A stretch of 12,030 nucleotides of DNA from JAMXLL01 sp035279875 (lineage in GTDB: Bacteria > Desulfobacterota > Binatia > Binatales > Binataceae): positions 1 to 12,030 of the forward strand of contig DATEGX010000070.1 of assembly GCA_035279875.1 (NCBI GenBank), read 5' to 3'. This document shows positions 4,882-12,030 of the stretch, piece after piece; the stretch's first letter is position 1; every line of letters starts with the position of its first letter. Under the pieces are notes generated by a model. It was not told the origin of the DNA, made no database searches, and saw only the letters and a program-made list of their open reading frames with translations. The position numbers were made by a program, and so were the translations under genes.

Positions 4882-6294
4882 ATGGACGATGTGTGGCAAA
4901 AAATTGCTGACCGCATTCGCGAATTACTCGGCCAAGTCGGTTACGAAACCTGGATCTGCCCGCTCAACTTCGTCGGTCTACAGGACGGTACTGCAACCAT
5001 CGAGGCGCCCAATCGTTTTTTTCGCGACTGGGTCGAAGATCGTTACAGAACCGTGCTGCAGGAAGCCCTCACTGCGGAAGTCGGCGAGCCGGTCGAGGTC
5101 AAGTTGACGCTTGGCAACGACACGGCTGGCGTGCGCACTTCGAACGGAAATGGCAATGGGCACGGGCCCAAACCGGCGGCGCGTCAAAGCGATTCGGCTG
5201 CCGGCCTAAACGGCGACGGACCGCGCAACGGTACGCATCCGCAACTCAACCCGCGGTATACCTTCGCGGAATTCGTGGTCGGCTCGAGCAATCAGTTCGC
5301 CCATGCCGCCGCGCTGGCGGTGGCAAACCGGCCGGGCGAAAAATACAACCCGCTCTTCATCTACGGCGGAGTCGGCCTCGGCAAGACCCACCTGGCGACC
5401 GCGATCGGTCATCACATCTCGGCCACCAGCGGCCGGACGCGCAGAGTGCTGTTCATGCCCGCCGAGGTCTTCATGAACGAGCTGATCGCCTCGATCCGGC
5501 GGGAAAAAATGGGCGAATTCAAGGAGAAGTTCCGCCGCGTCGACGCTCTGATCCTCGACGATATCCAGTTCCTCGCAGGACGCGAACGGACCCAGGAGGA
5601 ATTCTTCCACACCTTCAATTCGCTCCATTCTGAACGCCACCTGATCGTCCTGACCTCCGACCAGGTGCCGCGCAACATTCCGGGACTGGAAGAGCGCCTG
5701 CGCAACCGCTTCGAGTCAGGGTTGATCGCCGATATCGCCGCGCCTGACCTCGAAACCCGCGTGGCGATACTGCAGAAGAAGGCGGCGCTCGAAAATCTCA
5801 CGTTGCCGGCCGAAGTCACGATGTATATCGCGCAGAATGTGCTCTCGAACGTACGCGAACTGGAAGGCTGCCTGACCAGGCTTGCGGCCCTCGCCTCGAT
5901 CAGCGCAACGCCGATTTCGATCGAATTCGCGCGCCAGGCCCTGCACGACCTGATTCGCTGCTCGAGCGCCAAGCCGGATATCGAGGTGATCCAGCGCCGC
6001 GTCTCGGATTCCTTCCATATCCGCCTCATGGACCTGAAATCCAAGAAACGAACGCAGCATATCGCCTTCTGCCGCCAGGTCGCGATGTACTTGTGCCGCA
6101 AGTTGACCGACAATTCATTTCCGGTAATCGGCGAGCATTTCGCGCGCGATCATTCGACCGTCATCCACGCCTTTAACCTGATCAACCGGCGTGTCATGGC
6201 GGATTCGGCCTTCCGCCAGTCAATCGAGAAGATCGAGCGCGGGCTGAAGACCGATCCGAGCGAGCCCAACGACAACGGTCCGGCGATGGCTTGA
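4882..6294 (+). CDS. dnaA: Chromosomal replication initiator protein DnaA
   Basis: This 470-residue AAA+ ATPase binds DnaA boxes, opens the origin and loads the helicase. Domain I spans about 1-80 (VWQKIADRIRELLG, FRDWVEDRY). The linker, about 81-120, is rich in Asn, Gly and Pro. Domain III holds YTFAEFVVGSSNQFAHAAA (126-144), Walker A GGVGLGKTH (162-170), Walker B LILDDIQF (223-230), sensor LTSD (257-260) and the Arg-finger box RLRNRFESGL with Arg276. Domain IV holds the DnaA signature ARDHSTVIHA (421-430). Two oddities: FGGRDH of most DnaAs is FARDH here, one residue shorter, and the Trp common in RFEWGL is Ser. The ATG at 4882 has GGAGG nine bases upstream. DnaA boxes at 4775-4806 suggest autoregulation. 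dnaN follows on the same strand. Confidence 0.98.
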   Translation: MDDVWQKIADRIRELLGQVGYETWICPLNFVGLQDGTATIEAPNRFFRDWVEDRYRTVLQEALTAEVGEPVEVKLTLGNDTAGVRTSNGNGNGHGPKPAARQSDSAAGLNGDGPRNGTHPQLNPRYTFAEFVVGSSNQFAHAAALAVANRPGEKYNPLFIYGGVGLGKTHLATAIGHHISATSGRTRRVLFMPAEVFMNELIASIRREKMGEFKEKFRRVDALILDDIQFLAGRERTQEEFFHTFNSLHSERHLIVLTSDQVPRNIPGLEERLRNRFESGLIADIAAPDLETRVAILQKKAALENLTLPAEVTMYIAQNVLSNVRELEGCLTRLAALASISATPISIEFARQALHDLIRCSSAKPDIEVIQRRVSDSFHIRLMDLKSKKRTQHIAFCRQVAMYLCRKLTDNSFPVIGEHFARDHSTVIHAFNLINRRVMADSAFRQSIEKIERGLKTDPSEPNDNGPAMA

Positions 6295-6304
6295 GGCTAT
6301 GGAC

Positions 6305-6403
6305 AAGCATGTTGGCGAGCGGGGGATAATGGGCGGGTTATCGACATGGGGAAGGAAGGAAGACGGATTCGTGGCCGCAGCAGGGCTCGCCGCCCACATG
6401 CTT
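6305..6403. repeat. Long-range inverted repeat in the dnaA-dnaN spacer
   Basis: AAGCATGT (6305-6312) pairs with ACATGCTT (6396-6403), and GGCGAGC (6314-6320) pairs with GCTCGCC (6385-6391). The 15 base pairs enclose a 64-base loop that carries a DnaA-box-like site and an inner dyad GATAA/TTATC (6325-6329 with 6338-6342). The whole lies in the 241-base spacer between dnaA and dnaN. Confidence 0.55.
6338..6346 (+). promoter_or_regulatory. DnaA-box-like site between dnaA and dnaN
   Basis: TTATCGACA matches TTATNCACA except for the sixth base. It lies within the loop of the long inverted repeat. A second AT-rich stretch (about 6469-6513, with TTTTTAAAACTAGATCC) follows before dnaN and could hold a dnaN promoter or an unwinding site. 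Confidence 0.4.
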
Positions 6404-6535
6404 TTGAGCCGCAAATTTCCTTTTACGGCGGACACTTGCGGCATGATTGAACAAACCAACAAGGCCCTCTGTTTCTATTCATTCTTTTTAAAACTAGATC
6501 CTAAAGAGAAATAGCAGGGGGACCATAGGCGACTC

Positions 6536-7672
6536 ATGGAACTTGTTATCGAGCGCGTTTCGCTGCTCAACAGCCTCGCGATGGTTCAGGGAATTGTCGA
6601 ACGGCGCAATACCGTGCCGATCCTGGGACATGTGCTGATCGAGCCCGAGGAGGGCAAGCTCAAGCTTTCCGCGACCGACCTCGAAGTGGGAATTCGCACC
6701 GAGATCGCCTGCGAGCGAGCGGAAAAGGGTCCGCTTACCCTCAATGCGCGCAAGCTATTCGAGATCGTCCGCGAGGCCGACGGCGACAAATTGAGCTTCA
6801 AATCATTGGAGAGCGATTGGGTCGAGCTGCGTTGCGGCCGGGCACGGTTCAAAATGATGGGGCTCGATCCGCGGAGCTTTCCGGCGATGCCGTCGCAGGA
6901 CGGGCGGAGCGGCGAGGCTCCGCGCAAGTCGGTCAAGGGCGAGCTGAAAATCGCCGCCAAGCTGCTGGCGGACATGATCGACAAGACGATTTTTGCCGTA
7001 AGCCCCGACGAAGCTCGCTATAACCTGAGCGGAGTCTATGTCGACGCGCCGGACGCCGGCACCGTGCGGATGGTCGCGACCGACGGCCATCGGCTCTCGA
7101 TGATCGACCGCGAAGCGGCCGGGTTCGCGATGAGCGGCGGCGCGATTATCCCGCGCAAAGGCCTCGCCGAGTTGCGCAAACTGCTCGACCAGGCCGGCGA
7201 CAACGAGGCGCAACTGGTGATCGACGGCTCGCTCGCATGGCTCAGGCGCGGCGCGACCGAAGTCTCGATGCGTTTGGTGGAAGGCGAATTTCCCGACTAT
7301 CGCGGCGTGTTGCCCAAGGAATCGCGCTATCAGATTTCGGTCGAGCGCGACTTGCTGCTCAATGCGATGAAACGCGCGGCGATTTTCTCGAACGAACGCT
7401 ATCATGGGGTCAAACTGGCATTCGCCAGCGGCACCCTGACGGTCTCCTCGACCAGTCCGGAATTGGGCGAGGCCAGCGAAACGCTCGATATCAGCTTCAA
7501 CGGCGCGGAATTCTCGGTCGGCTTTAACGCCGCCTATGTGCAACAGGCGCTCAACGTCATTCCGTCCGAGGCCGAAGCGGTGCTGGGCTTGAGCGACGAA
7601 GTAAGTCCCGGGGTGATTAGCACGCCTTCGGATTCGACTTTCAAGTACGTGGTGATGCCGATGCGGCTCTGA
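6536..7672 (+). CDS. dnaN: DNA polymerase III beta subunit (sliding clamp)
   Basis: The 378-residue product is the ring-shaped clamp that holds DNA polymerase III and other repair and replication proteins on DNA. The length fits the three-domain clamp fold. Seen are RRNTVPILGHVLIE (23-36), LKLSATDLEVGI (42-53), the ATDGHRLS motif of the second domain, EFPDYRGVLPKE near the middle, FSNERYHGVKLAF, and the C-terminal KYVVMPMRL that lines the partner-binding cleft. Its place after dnaA is the standard arrangement. AGGGGGA (6516-6522) is 13 bases before the ATG, rather far, and a weak AGG lies closer. The 241-base gap to dnaA makes a separate promoter likely. The stop lies 6 bases from the stop of the convergent glycosyltransferase gene. 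Confidence 0.98.
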   Translation: MELVIERVSLLNSLAMVQGIVERRNTVPILGHVLIEPEEGKLKLSATDLEVGIRTEIACERAEKGPLTLNARKLFEIVREADGDKLSFKSLESDWVELRCGRARFKMMGLDPRSFPAMPSQDGRSGEAPRKSVKGELKIAAKLLADMIDKTIFAVSPDEARYNLSGVYVDAPDAGTVRMVATDGHRLSMIDREAAGFAMSGGAIIPRKGLAELRKLLDQAGDNEAQLVIDGSLAWLRRGATEVSMRLVEGEFPDYRGVLPKESRYQISVERDLLLNAMKRAAIFSNERYHGVKLAFASGTLTVSSTSPELGEASETLDISFNGAEFSVGFNAAYVQQALNVIPSEAEAVLGLSDEVSPGVISTPSDSTFKYVVMPMRL

Positions 7673-7678
7673 ACGGGC

Positions 7679-9454
7679 TCAGCGGGTCACCGCCAGCAGG
7701 ACCATCGCGTTGAGCCGATGCTCGCGCGGGTCCCAGGGATAAACCGCCTCACGGGCCGCGACATGCGTCGGCAGATTGAGCGAATCAAGGTCGCGCTGGC
7801 GCACCACGATCCATTTGACCGACCCTTGCGCCACGGCTGTATCCAACTGCGCGAGCCGATCGTATTGCGGCACGGGCTGGTCGAGGCCGAGGTAAAAGAC
7901 CGGCGGTTGAGCCTTGTACGACGCCAGCGCGCCTGAATTGCCGTCGATAATCTGGCGAATCCGGTCGGCAAACGGCCTTTCGCCGCGCCATTGATCGCCG
8001 GCGGGAATCGCGAAGACGAATATGTAGAACATAAAGAAGTAGCTTATTGCGCAAACCGACAGCAGGACGCGTCTATTGCGATAATCCAAGAGTGCGTAGG
8101 CTATGGCGATTGCAGAGCCGAGCCAGCATGCGGCAAAAACCGCCCGATCGGGCGCCGGCGGGAGTGAGGCATAGGCTCCCGGCAGAACCCATCGCGGCGG
8201 CATAAAGATCACCACCGCGACTGCCACGCCTGCGACAATCACGCCATAGCCGATTTTCATCAAAAGACTGGTCAGATCGTCGAGGTTGCAGCGCTTTTCG
8301 TGGAAGATCCGCGCAACCAGAATCGCGCCGGCAGGCAAAATCGGCAGAACGTAGTAGCTGCGCCGCGAGCCCGAAAGCGTAAAAAAAACAAACGTCGCCC
8401 AGAAGAAGGCCTGCACAAAGCGATCGCTTTGCCGAGTGTCGCCGACCCGGCGGAGATTGCGATAGGCGTTGACCAGGGCTGCGGGAAGGAACGCCGACCA
8501 TGGCGCCATCAGGGCGAAAATGACGTAAACATAAAGATAGATCGGTCCGCGATGGTCGAAGGGCGAGAAATAGCGCTCAACGTTCTCGCGATAGACCATG
8601 TAGATGCCCTTTTCGGAGCCGGTGCGGGCATGCGAAATCGCGAACGGCGCGTAGTAGACGATTGCCGCCAGCACGATTGCCAACGGCGTGTACCAGTTGA
8701 AGAACCAGCGATTGCGGTCGATTAGCCATCGTAGGCGTGCCGCAACGGGCCCATTGAGGAGTTGGCGCGCGAACTCGGCCCAGCCCTCCGCAAGGCATGC
8801 GTAGACCCCGATCACGATTAACGGCAGTACGAAACCGAGCAGGCCCTTCATCAGCGAGGTCAGGGCCATTACGAGCCACATCGGCACGACCCACGGTCCC
8901 GGCCGCTGCTCATTCTTCAGAAAAATCAGGAGAACGGCCAGTTCACCCGCGATCGTCTCGACGTCGGCCGACGAATTGCGCGACCAGAAGACGAAGCTGA
9001 AGCTGGTGGCGAGGATAAATCCAGCAATTACGCCGGTCTCGAGATCGTACAGATGCCGCGCCAGCGCGATTAGTAAGGCGACGGCAAGCAAACCGGCGAT
9101 TGCGCACGGAATCCGGGCCGCTGCTTCGTCCATCCGGCCGGTAATCCAGGTGGAGGCGATCACCAGCCAGTAGGAGCCCAGCGGCTTGTCGAAGTAAACC
9201 CGGCCGTTAATCGTCGGCCAGAAATAATCGTGGGTGAGCAGCATTTCGCGGGAAATCTCGGCCCAGCGAAACTCCGACGCCCACAAGGCCCGCGCACCCA
9301 GCCGGGCGAAATAAAGGATGGCGGTAAGTACGAGCACGCCGGCAGACAGCCATCGCCACGCCGTTTCGCTCAGATTTCGCTCCGCCACGGATGCGTCCGC
9401 GCCGATAATTCGAGGCCGGGGTTGCCCCGATTCGTCCGAATGTGCCCGCTCCAT
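7679..9454 (-). CDS. ArnT-like glycosyltransferase, complete
   Basis: From the ATG at 9454 this is a 591-residue integral membrane protein. After a polar tail of about 30 residues come a first helix (about 34-50), the periplasmic motif ALWASEFRWAEISREML (56-72), YFDKPLGSYW (87-96), SSADVETIAGEL (161-172) with a candidate second acidic residue Asp164, further helices, then FFTLSGSRRSYYVLPILPAG and a soluble C-terminal domain. This matches ArnT (4-amino-4-deoxy-arabinose transferase) and related GT-C enzymes that modify lipid A or glycans with sugars from a polyprenyl-phosphate donor. ArnT itself needs partner genes that are absent here, so the substrate is unknown. The Asp of the usual PDE(T)RYAEISREML motif is Ser59-60. 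An in-frame TTG at 9472 would add six residues; neither start has a good ribosome binding site. It runs head-on to dnaN and divergently from the racemase gene. Confidence 0.9.
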   Translation of the reverse strand: MERAHSDESGQPRPRIIGADASVAERNLSETAWRWLSAGVLVLTAILYFARLGARALWASEFRWAEISREMLLTHDYFWPTINGRVYFDKPLGSYWLVIASTWITGRMDEAAARIPCAIAGLLAVALLIALARHLYDLETGVIAGFILATSFSFVFWSRNSSADVETIAGELAVLLIFLKNEQRPGPWVVPMWLVMALTSLMKGLLGFVLPLIVIGVYACLAEGWAEFARQLLNGPVAARLRWLIDRNRWFFNWYTPLAIVLAAIVYYAPFAISHARTGSEKGIYMVYRENVERYFSPFDHRGPIYLYVYVIFALMAPWSAFLPAALVNAYRNLRRVGDTRQSDRFVQAFFWATFVFFTLSGSRRSYYVLPILPAGAILVARIFHEKRCNLDDLTSLLMKIGYGVIVAGVAVAVVIFMPPRWVLPGAYASLPPAPDRAVFAACWLGSAIAIAYALLDYRNRRVLLSVCAISYFFMFYIFVFAIPAGDQWRGERPFADRIRQIIDGNSGALASYKAQPPVFYLGLDQPVPQYDRLAQLDTAVAQGSVKWIVVRQRDLDSLNLPTHVAAREAVYPWDPREHRLNAMVLLAVTR

Positions 9455-9570
9455 TGGCAAAAAGAGTCGCAAGCGCGGCTGTCGTGGGCAAGTAGGCTCG
9501 GCCCAGGGCGAAAACCGGGTTTCGCATGACTCGACGGCGTCGCGTATCGTAGCCTTGGCTGGCGAGGTCC

Positions 9571-10260
9571 ATGAAGCACATCGGGATTGTCGGAGTCAGC
9601 GCCGAGGGCGCGGCATTATGCTTTCGCACGATTTGCGCGGAGGGTGCCGAGCAGTTCGGGCCGCATATGCATCCGGAGGTTACGATGCATGTGCTTCCGC
9701 TGGCGCAGTACATGGTGCCTATCGCAGCCGGAGACTGGGCAGCAGTCGCGGCGATGATGGTCGAGTCTGCGCGGAAACTCGCTTCCTGCGGCGCGGATCT
9801 CCTGATTTGTCCGGACAACACCGCGCATCAGGCTATGGACGCGGTAATCGCCAATTCGCCGCTGCCATGGCTTCATATTGCGGACGAAGTTGGCGCAGTC
9901 GCGGCCGTACGCGGTTTTCGCCGGATCGGGGTGCTTGGCACCCGGTACCTGATGGAAGGACCGGTTTATCCGGCGCATCTGGCCGCGCGCGGCATCGAAC
10001 ATCTGATTCCCGACCCGCCCGACCGCGAGCGGATCAACGCGATTATCTTCGATGATCTGGTCTATGGACGATTCGAGCAGCCTGCGCGGGCCTATTTCGC
10101 CGGGGTGATCGCGAAGCTGCAAGCTCGCGGATGCGATGCGGTGGCGCTGGCCTGCACCGAGATTCCTCTGCTGATCGAGCAGCCCGATTCGCCGCTGCCG
10201 ATTCTCGATTCCACGCGTATCCTGGCGCGGGCGGCCTTGCGCGAGGCAGCTTCGGATTGA
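9571..10260 (+). CDS. Aspartate/glutamate racemase-family protein
   Basis: The 229-residue cytoplasmic protein has the two-domain Asp/Glu racemase fold marks: IGIVGVSAEGAALCFR at the N-terminus, ICPDNTAHQAMD (79-90), the mid-chain IGVLGTRYLMEGPVYPAHL (119-137), and ALACTEIPLLI (192-202) with Cys195. Canonical enzymes have Cys directly before NT(A)H; here that place is Asp82, and Cys80 is two residues further back. The second catalytic Cys is kept. The protein may therefore racemise L-Asp or L-Glu with an unusual acid/base, act on another substrate, or be inactive. The ATG at 9571 is preceded by a close GAGG (9564-9567). It is divergent from the glycosyltransferase gene (116-base spacer) and 120 bases upstream of the YyaL-like gene. 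Confidence 0.85.
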   Translation: MKHIGIVGVSAEGAALCFRTICAEGAEQFGPHMHPEVTMHVLPLAQYMVPIAAGDWAAVAAMMVESARKLASCGADLLICPDNTAHQAMDAVIANSPLPWLHIADEVGAVAAVRGFRRIGVLGTRYLMEGPVYPAHLAARGIEHLIPDPPDRERINAIIFDDLVYGRFEQPARAYFAGVIAKLQARGCDAVALACTEIPLLIEQPDSPLPILDSTRILARAALREAASD

Positions 10261-10380
10261 TCGCGAACATCCGCCGTGGCGGCACCAGGGTCCGCATGAT
10301 AGCGTCGAATAGTGAAGTGCTGGCGCCGCGGCCAGGCTATGCGCTTGCGTCCGAATCTTCCCGCAATCGAGTCTTGAGCG

Positions 10381-12030
10381 ATGAATGACGAGCAAACTTC
10401 CCATCCCGATCGCAAGCCTAATCGTCTTATAAACGAACAAAGCCCATACCTGCGTCAACACGCCTTCAATCCTGTCGATTGGTACGCGTGGGGCGCGGAA
10501 GCGCTGGCGCGGGCCAAGGCCGACAACAAACCGATCCTGCTGTCGATTGGCTATTCGGCCTGCCATTGGTGCCACGTAATGGAGCGCGAATCGTTCGAGA
10601 ACCCGGCGATCGCCGGCCTGATGAACGACAAATTCGTTTCGATCAAAGTGGATCGCGAGGAGCGTCCCGACCTCGACCAAATCTACATGGACGCGGTACA
10701 GCTTTTGACCGGGCGTGGTGGATGGCCGCTTACGGTGTTCCTGACCCCCGAGGGCAAGCCGTTTTACGGCGGAACCTACTTTCCACCCGAGGATCGTCAC
10801 GGTATCGCCGGATTTCCACGGGTTCTGACCGCAATCGCCGACGCCTATCACAACAAGCCGGTCGACGTGCAGCAGAACGTGGAGCGGCTGACGCAGGCAA
10901 TCGGCTCGCTGACCGATTACAAGCCGGAAAGCGGCGACCTCAAGCCCGATATGGCGCTGGCCGGCGCCCGTGCCCTGGGTCAGCATTACGACAGTATCAA
11001 TGGCGGTATCGGCGGCGCGCCGAAGTTCCCGAATACGTTCGTGTTTTCGCTGTTCATGCGGATGTACCAGGCCGAGGGCGAAGAGCAGTTCGGCGAGATG
11101 GTGCGCAATACCCTCAGCCGGATGGCCAAAGGCGGGATTTACGACCAGATCGGCGGCGGATTTCATCGCTACAGCGTTGACGAGCGCTGGCTGGTGCCGC
11201 ATTTCGAAAAAATGCTCTACGACAATGCGCTGCTCGCACGGCTCTACCTGGATGCCGGGCGCGCGCTCAACGAGCCGGAATTTCTGAAGATTGCCCGCGA
11301 AACCCTCGACTATGTAGCTCGCGAGATGACCAGCCCGGAGGGCGGTTTCTATTCGAGCCAGGATGCCGACAGCGAAGGCGAGGAGGGCAAATTCTTCCTC
11401 TGGAGCGTCGGCCAAATCCGCGAGGTATTGGGCGGCGAGATGACACCGTTGGCCGCGCGTTTCTTCGACGTCAGCGACGAGGGAAATTTCGAGGGCCGCA
11501 ACATCCTGCATCGGACGATCGAGGTTGCCGATGCGGCGCGAGTCTTCAAGCTCTCCGAGGACGACGCCGCGGCCAGGATCGCGACTACCCGCCAGCGGCT
11601 GTTCGAGGCCCGCGAGCATCGGGTCAGACCCGGCCGCGACGACAAGATCCTCGCGGCATGGAACGGCATGATGATCGGCGCGTTTACCGAGGGCTATCGG
11701 GTTCTAGGCGATGAGCGCTACTTGCGCGTGGCCGAGCATGCGGCCGGCTTCGTCGCCGCCAGGCTGTGGGACGGGCACGCGCTCCAACGTTCGTACAAGG
11801 ACGGGGTAGCGCGCTTCAACGGCTATCTCGAGGATTATGCGCTGATCGCCGGCGCGATGATTGACCTCTATGAAGCTACCTTCGAGCGGCGCTACCTGGC
11901 CTTGGCGCGGCAATATGCCGACGTGATGCTCGAGCGCTTCGCCGACCGGGAAAACGGCGGCTTTTTCTTTACCTCGGACGACCATGAAGCGCTGATAACC
12001 CGGTCGAAGGCTGCGTTCGATGGTTCGACG
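10381..12030 (+). CDS. YyaL/SPATA20-type thioredoxin-domain protein (DUF255), cut by right edge
   Basis: The frame is open from the ATG at 10381 to the right edge, 550 codons, so the C-terminus is missing. Residues 14-140 are the thioredoxin-like DUF255 domain: NRLINEQSPYLRQHAFNPVDW (14-34), the redox-type CHWC (61-64) followed by HVMERESFEN, DREERPDLDQIYM (91-103) and GRGGWPLTVFLTP (111-123). The rest resembles an alpha/alpha-toroid (six-hairpin) domain with GGIYDQIGGGFHRYS, HFEKMLYDNA, SQDADSEGEEG and WNGMMIGAF. No signal peptide is seen, so it is likely cytoplasmic. The family is widespread in bacteria and in animals (SPATA20), but its reaction is not established. The start was chosen because it gives the conserved N-terminus. 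The ribosome binding site is weak. Confidence 0.93.
   Translation, partial: MNDEQTSHPDRKPNRLINEQSPYLRQHAFNPVDWYAWGAEALARAKADNKPILLSIGYSACHWCHVMERESFENPAIAGLMNDKFVSIKVDREERPDLDQIYMDAVQLLTGRGGWPLTVFLTPEGKPFYGGTYFPPEDRHGIAGFPRVLTAIADAYHNKPVDVQQNVERLTQAIGSLTDYKPESGDLKPDMALAGARALGQHYDSINGGIGGAPKFPNTFVFSLFMRMYQAEGEEQFGEMVRNTLSRMAKGGIYDQIGGGFHRYSVDERWLVPHFEKMLYDNALLARLYLDAGRALNEPEFLKIARETLDYVAREMTSPEGGFYSSQDADSEGEEGKFFLWSVGQIREVLGGEMTPLAARFFDVSDEGNFEGRNILHRTIEVADAARVFKLSEDDAAARIATTRQRLFEAREHRVRPGRDDKILAAWNGMMIGAFTEGYRVLGDERYLRVAEHAAGFVAARLWDGHALQRSYKDGVARFNGYLEDYALIAGAMIDLYEATFERRYLALARQYADVMLERFADRENGGFFFTSDDHEALITRSKAAFDGST

Noticed and set aside
6299..6514. A 71-codon plus-strand frame between dnaA and dnaN
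   Set aside because: Its codon use (ATA, TTA, AGG, CTA, AAA) is unlike its neighbours, it covers the inverted repeat and DnaA-like box, and no family is recognised. A real small protein cannot be fully excluded.
6803..7543. A 246-codon open frame opposite dnaN
   Set aside because: It is antisense to a clear dnaN, with composition typical of a shadow frame and no recognisable motif.
10320..10335. CTGGC/GCCAG hairpin between the racemase and YyaL-like genes
   Set aside because: The stem is only 5 bp, with no T-run and no clear link to either gene, so it was not listed as a terminator.
9616..11619. A 667-codon open frame on the minus strand across the racemase and YyaL-like genes
   Set aside because: It lies antisense to two well-supported genes, resembles no family I know, and is rich in His, Arg and Gln as expected from the complement of GC-rich codons. 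It is a shadow.

Overview
The window is a GC-rich bacterial chromosome segment centred on the dnaA-dnaN replication initiation locus. The gene order hemL-atpZ-atpI-atpB-atpE next to dnaA, with the F1 genes not in view, recalls Deltaproteobacteria-like (Desulfobacterota/Binatota-type) chromosomes. That placement is an inference from gene order and protein style only. The genes look like ordinary housekeeping genes: I see no transposase, integrase, CRISPR array, rRNA or tRNA.

Layout. (1) 1-977, minus strand: the N-terminal 325 codons of a membrane glycosyltransferase of the ArnT/PMT type, cut by the left edge. (2) 1081-4302, minus strand: a compact leftward operon, hemL (tetrapyrrole synthesis), atpZ, atpI, atpB (subunit a) and atpE (subunit c), closed by an intrinsic terminator at 1081-1114. 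(3) 4303-4881: a 579-base gene-free region between divergent hemL and dnaA. It has an AT-rich stretch, a run of back-to-back inverted repeats and DnaA boxes beside dnaA, and is the best candidate for oriC. (4) 4882-7672, plus strand: dnaA and dnaN, separated by 241 bases that hold another DnaA-box-like site inside a long-range inverted repeat. (5) 7679-9454, minus strand: a complete second ArnT-like glycosyltransferase, convergent with dnaN with only 6 bases between the stops. (6) 9571-10260, plus strand: an Asp/Glu racemase-family protein with an altered active-site motif. (7) 10381 to the right edge, plus strand: the first 550 codons of a YyaL/SPATA20-type protein with a thioredoxin-like CHWC motif.

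If the origin lies at 4303-4881 or 6295-6535, hemL-atpE and dnaA-dnaN both run away from it, as expected for highly expressed core genes, while the 7679-9454 glycosyltransferase runs against replication. DnaA boxes beside the dnaA start suggest the usual autoregulation of dnaA. The most interesting signals are the structured hemL-dnaA spacer, a possible two-part origin flanking dnaA, a DnaA with a one-residue-shorter DNA-binding motif, a racemase with Asp where the first catalytic Cys should be, and two ArnT-like enzymes that both lack the first Asp of the usual DE motif. I do not see convincing evidence for an entirely new multi-gene system.
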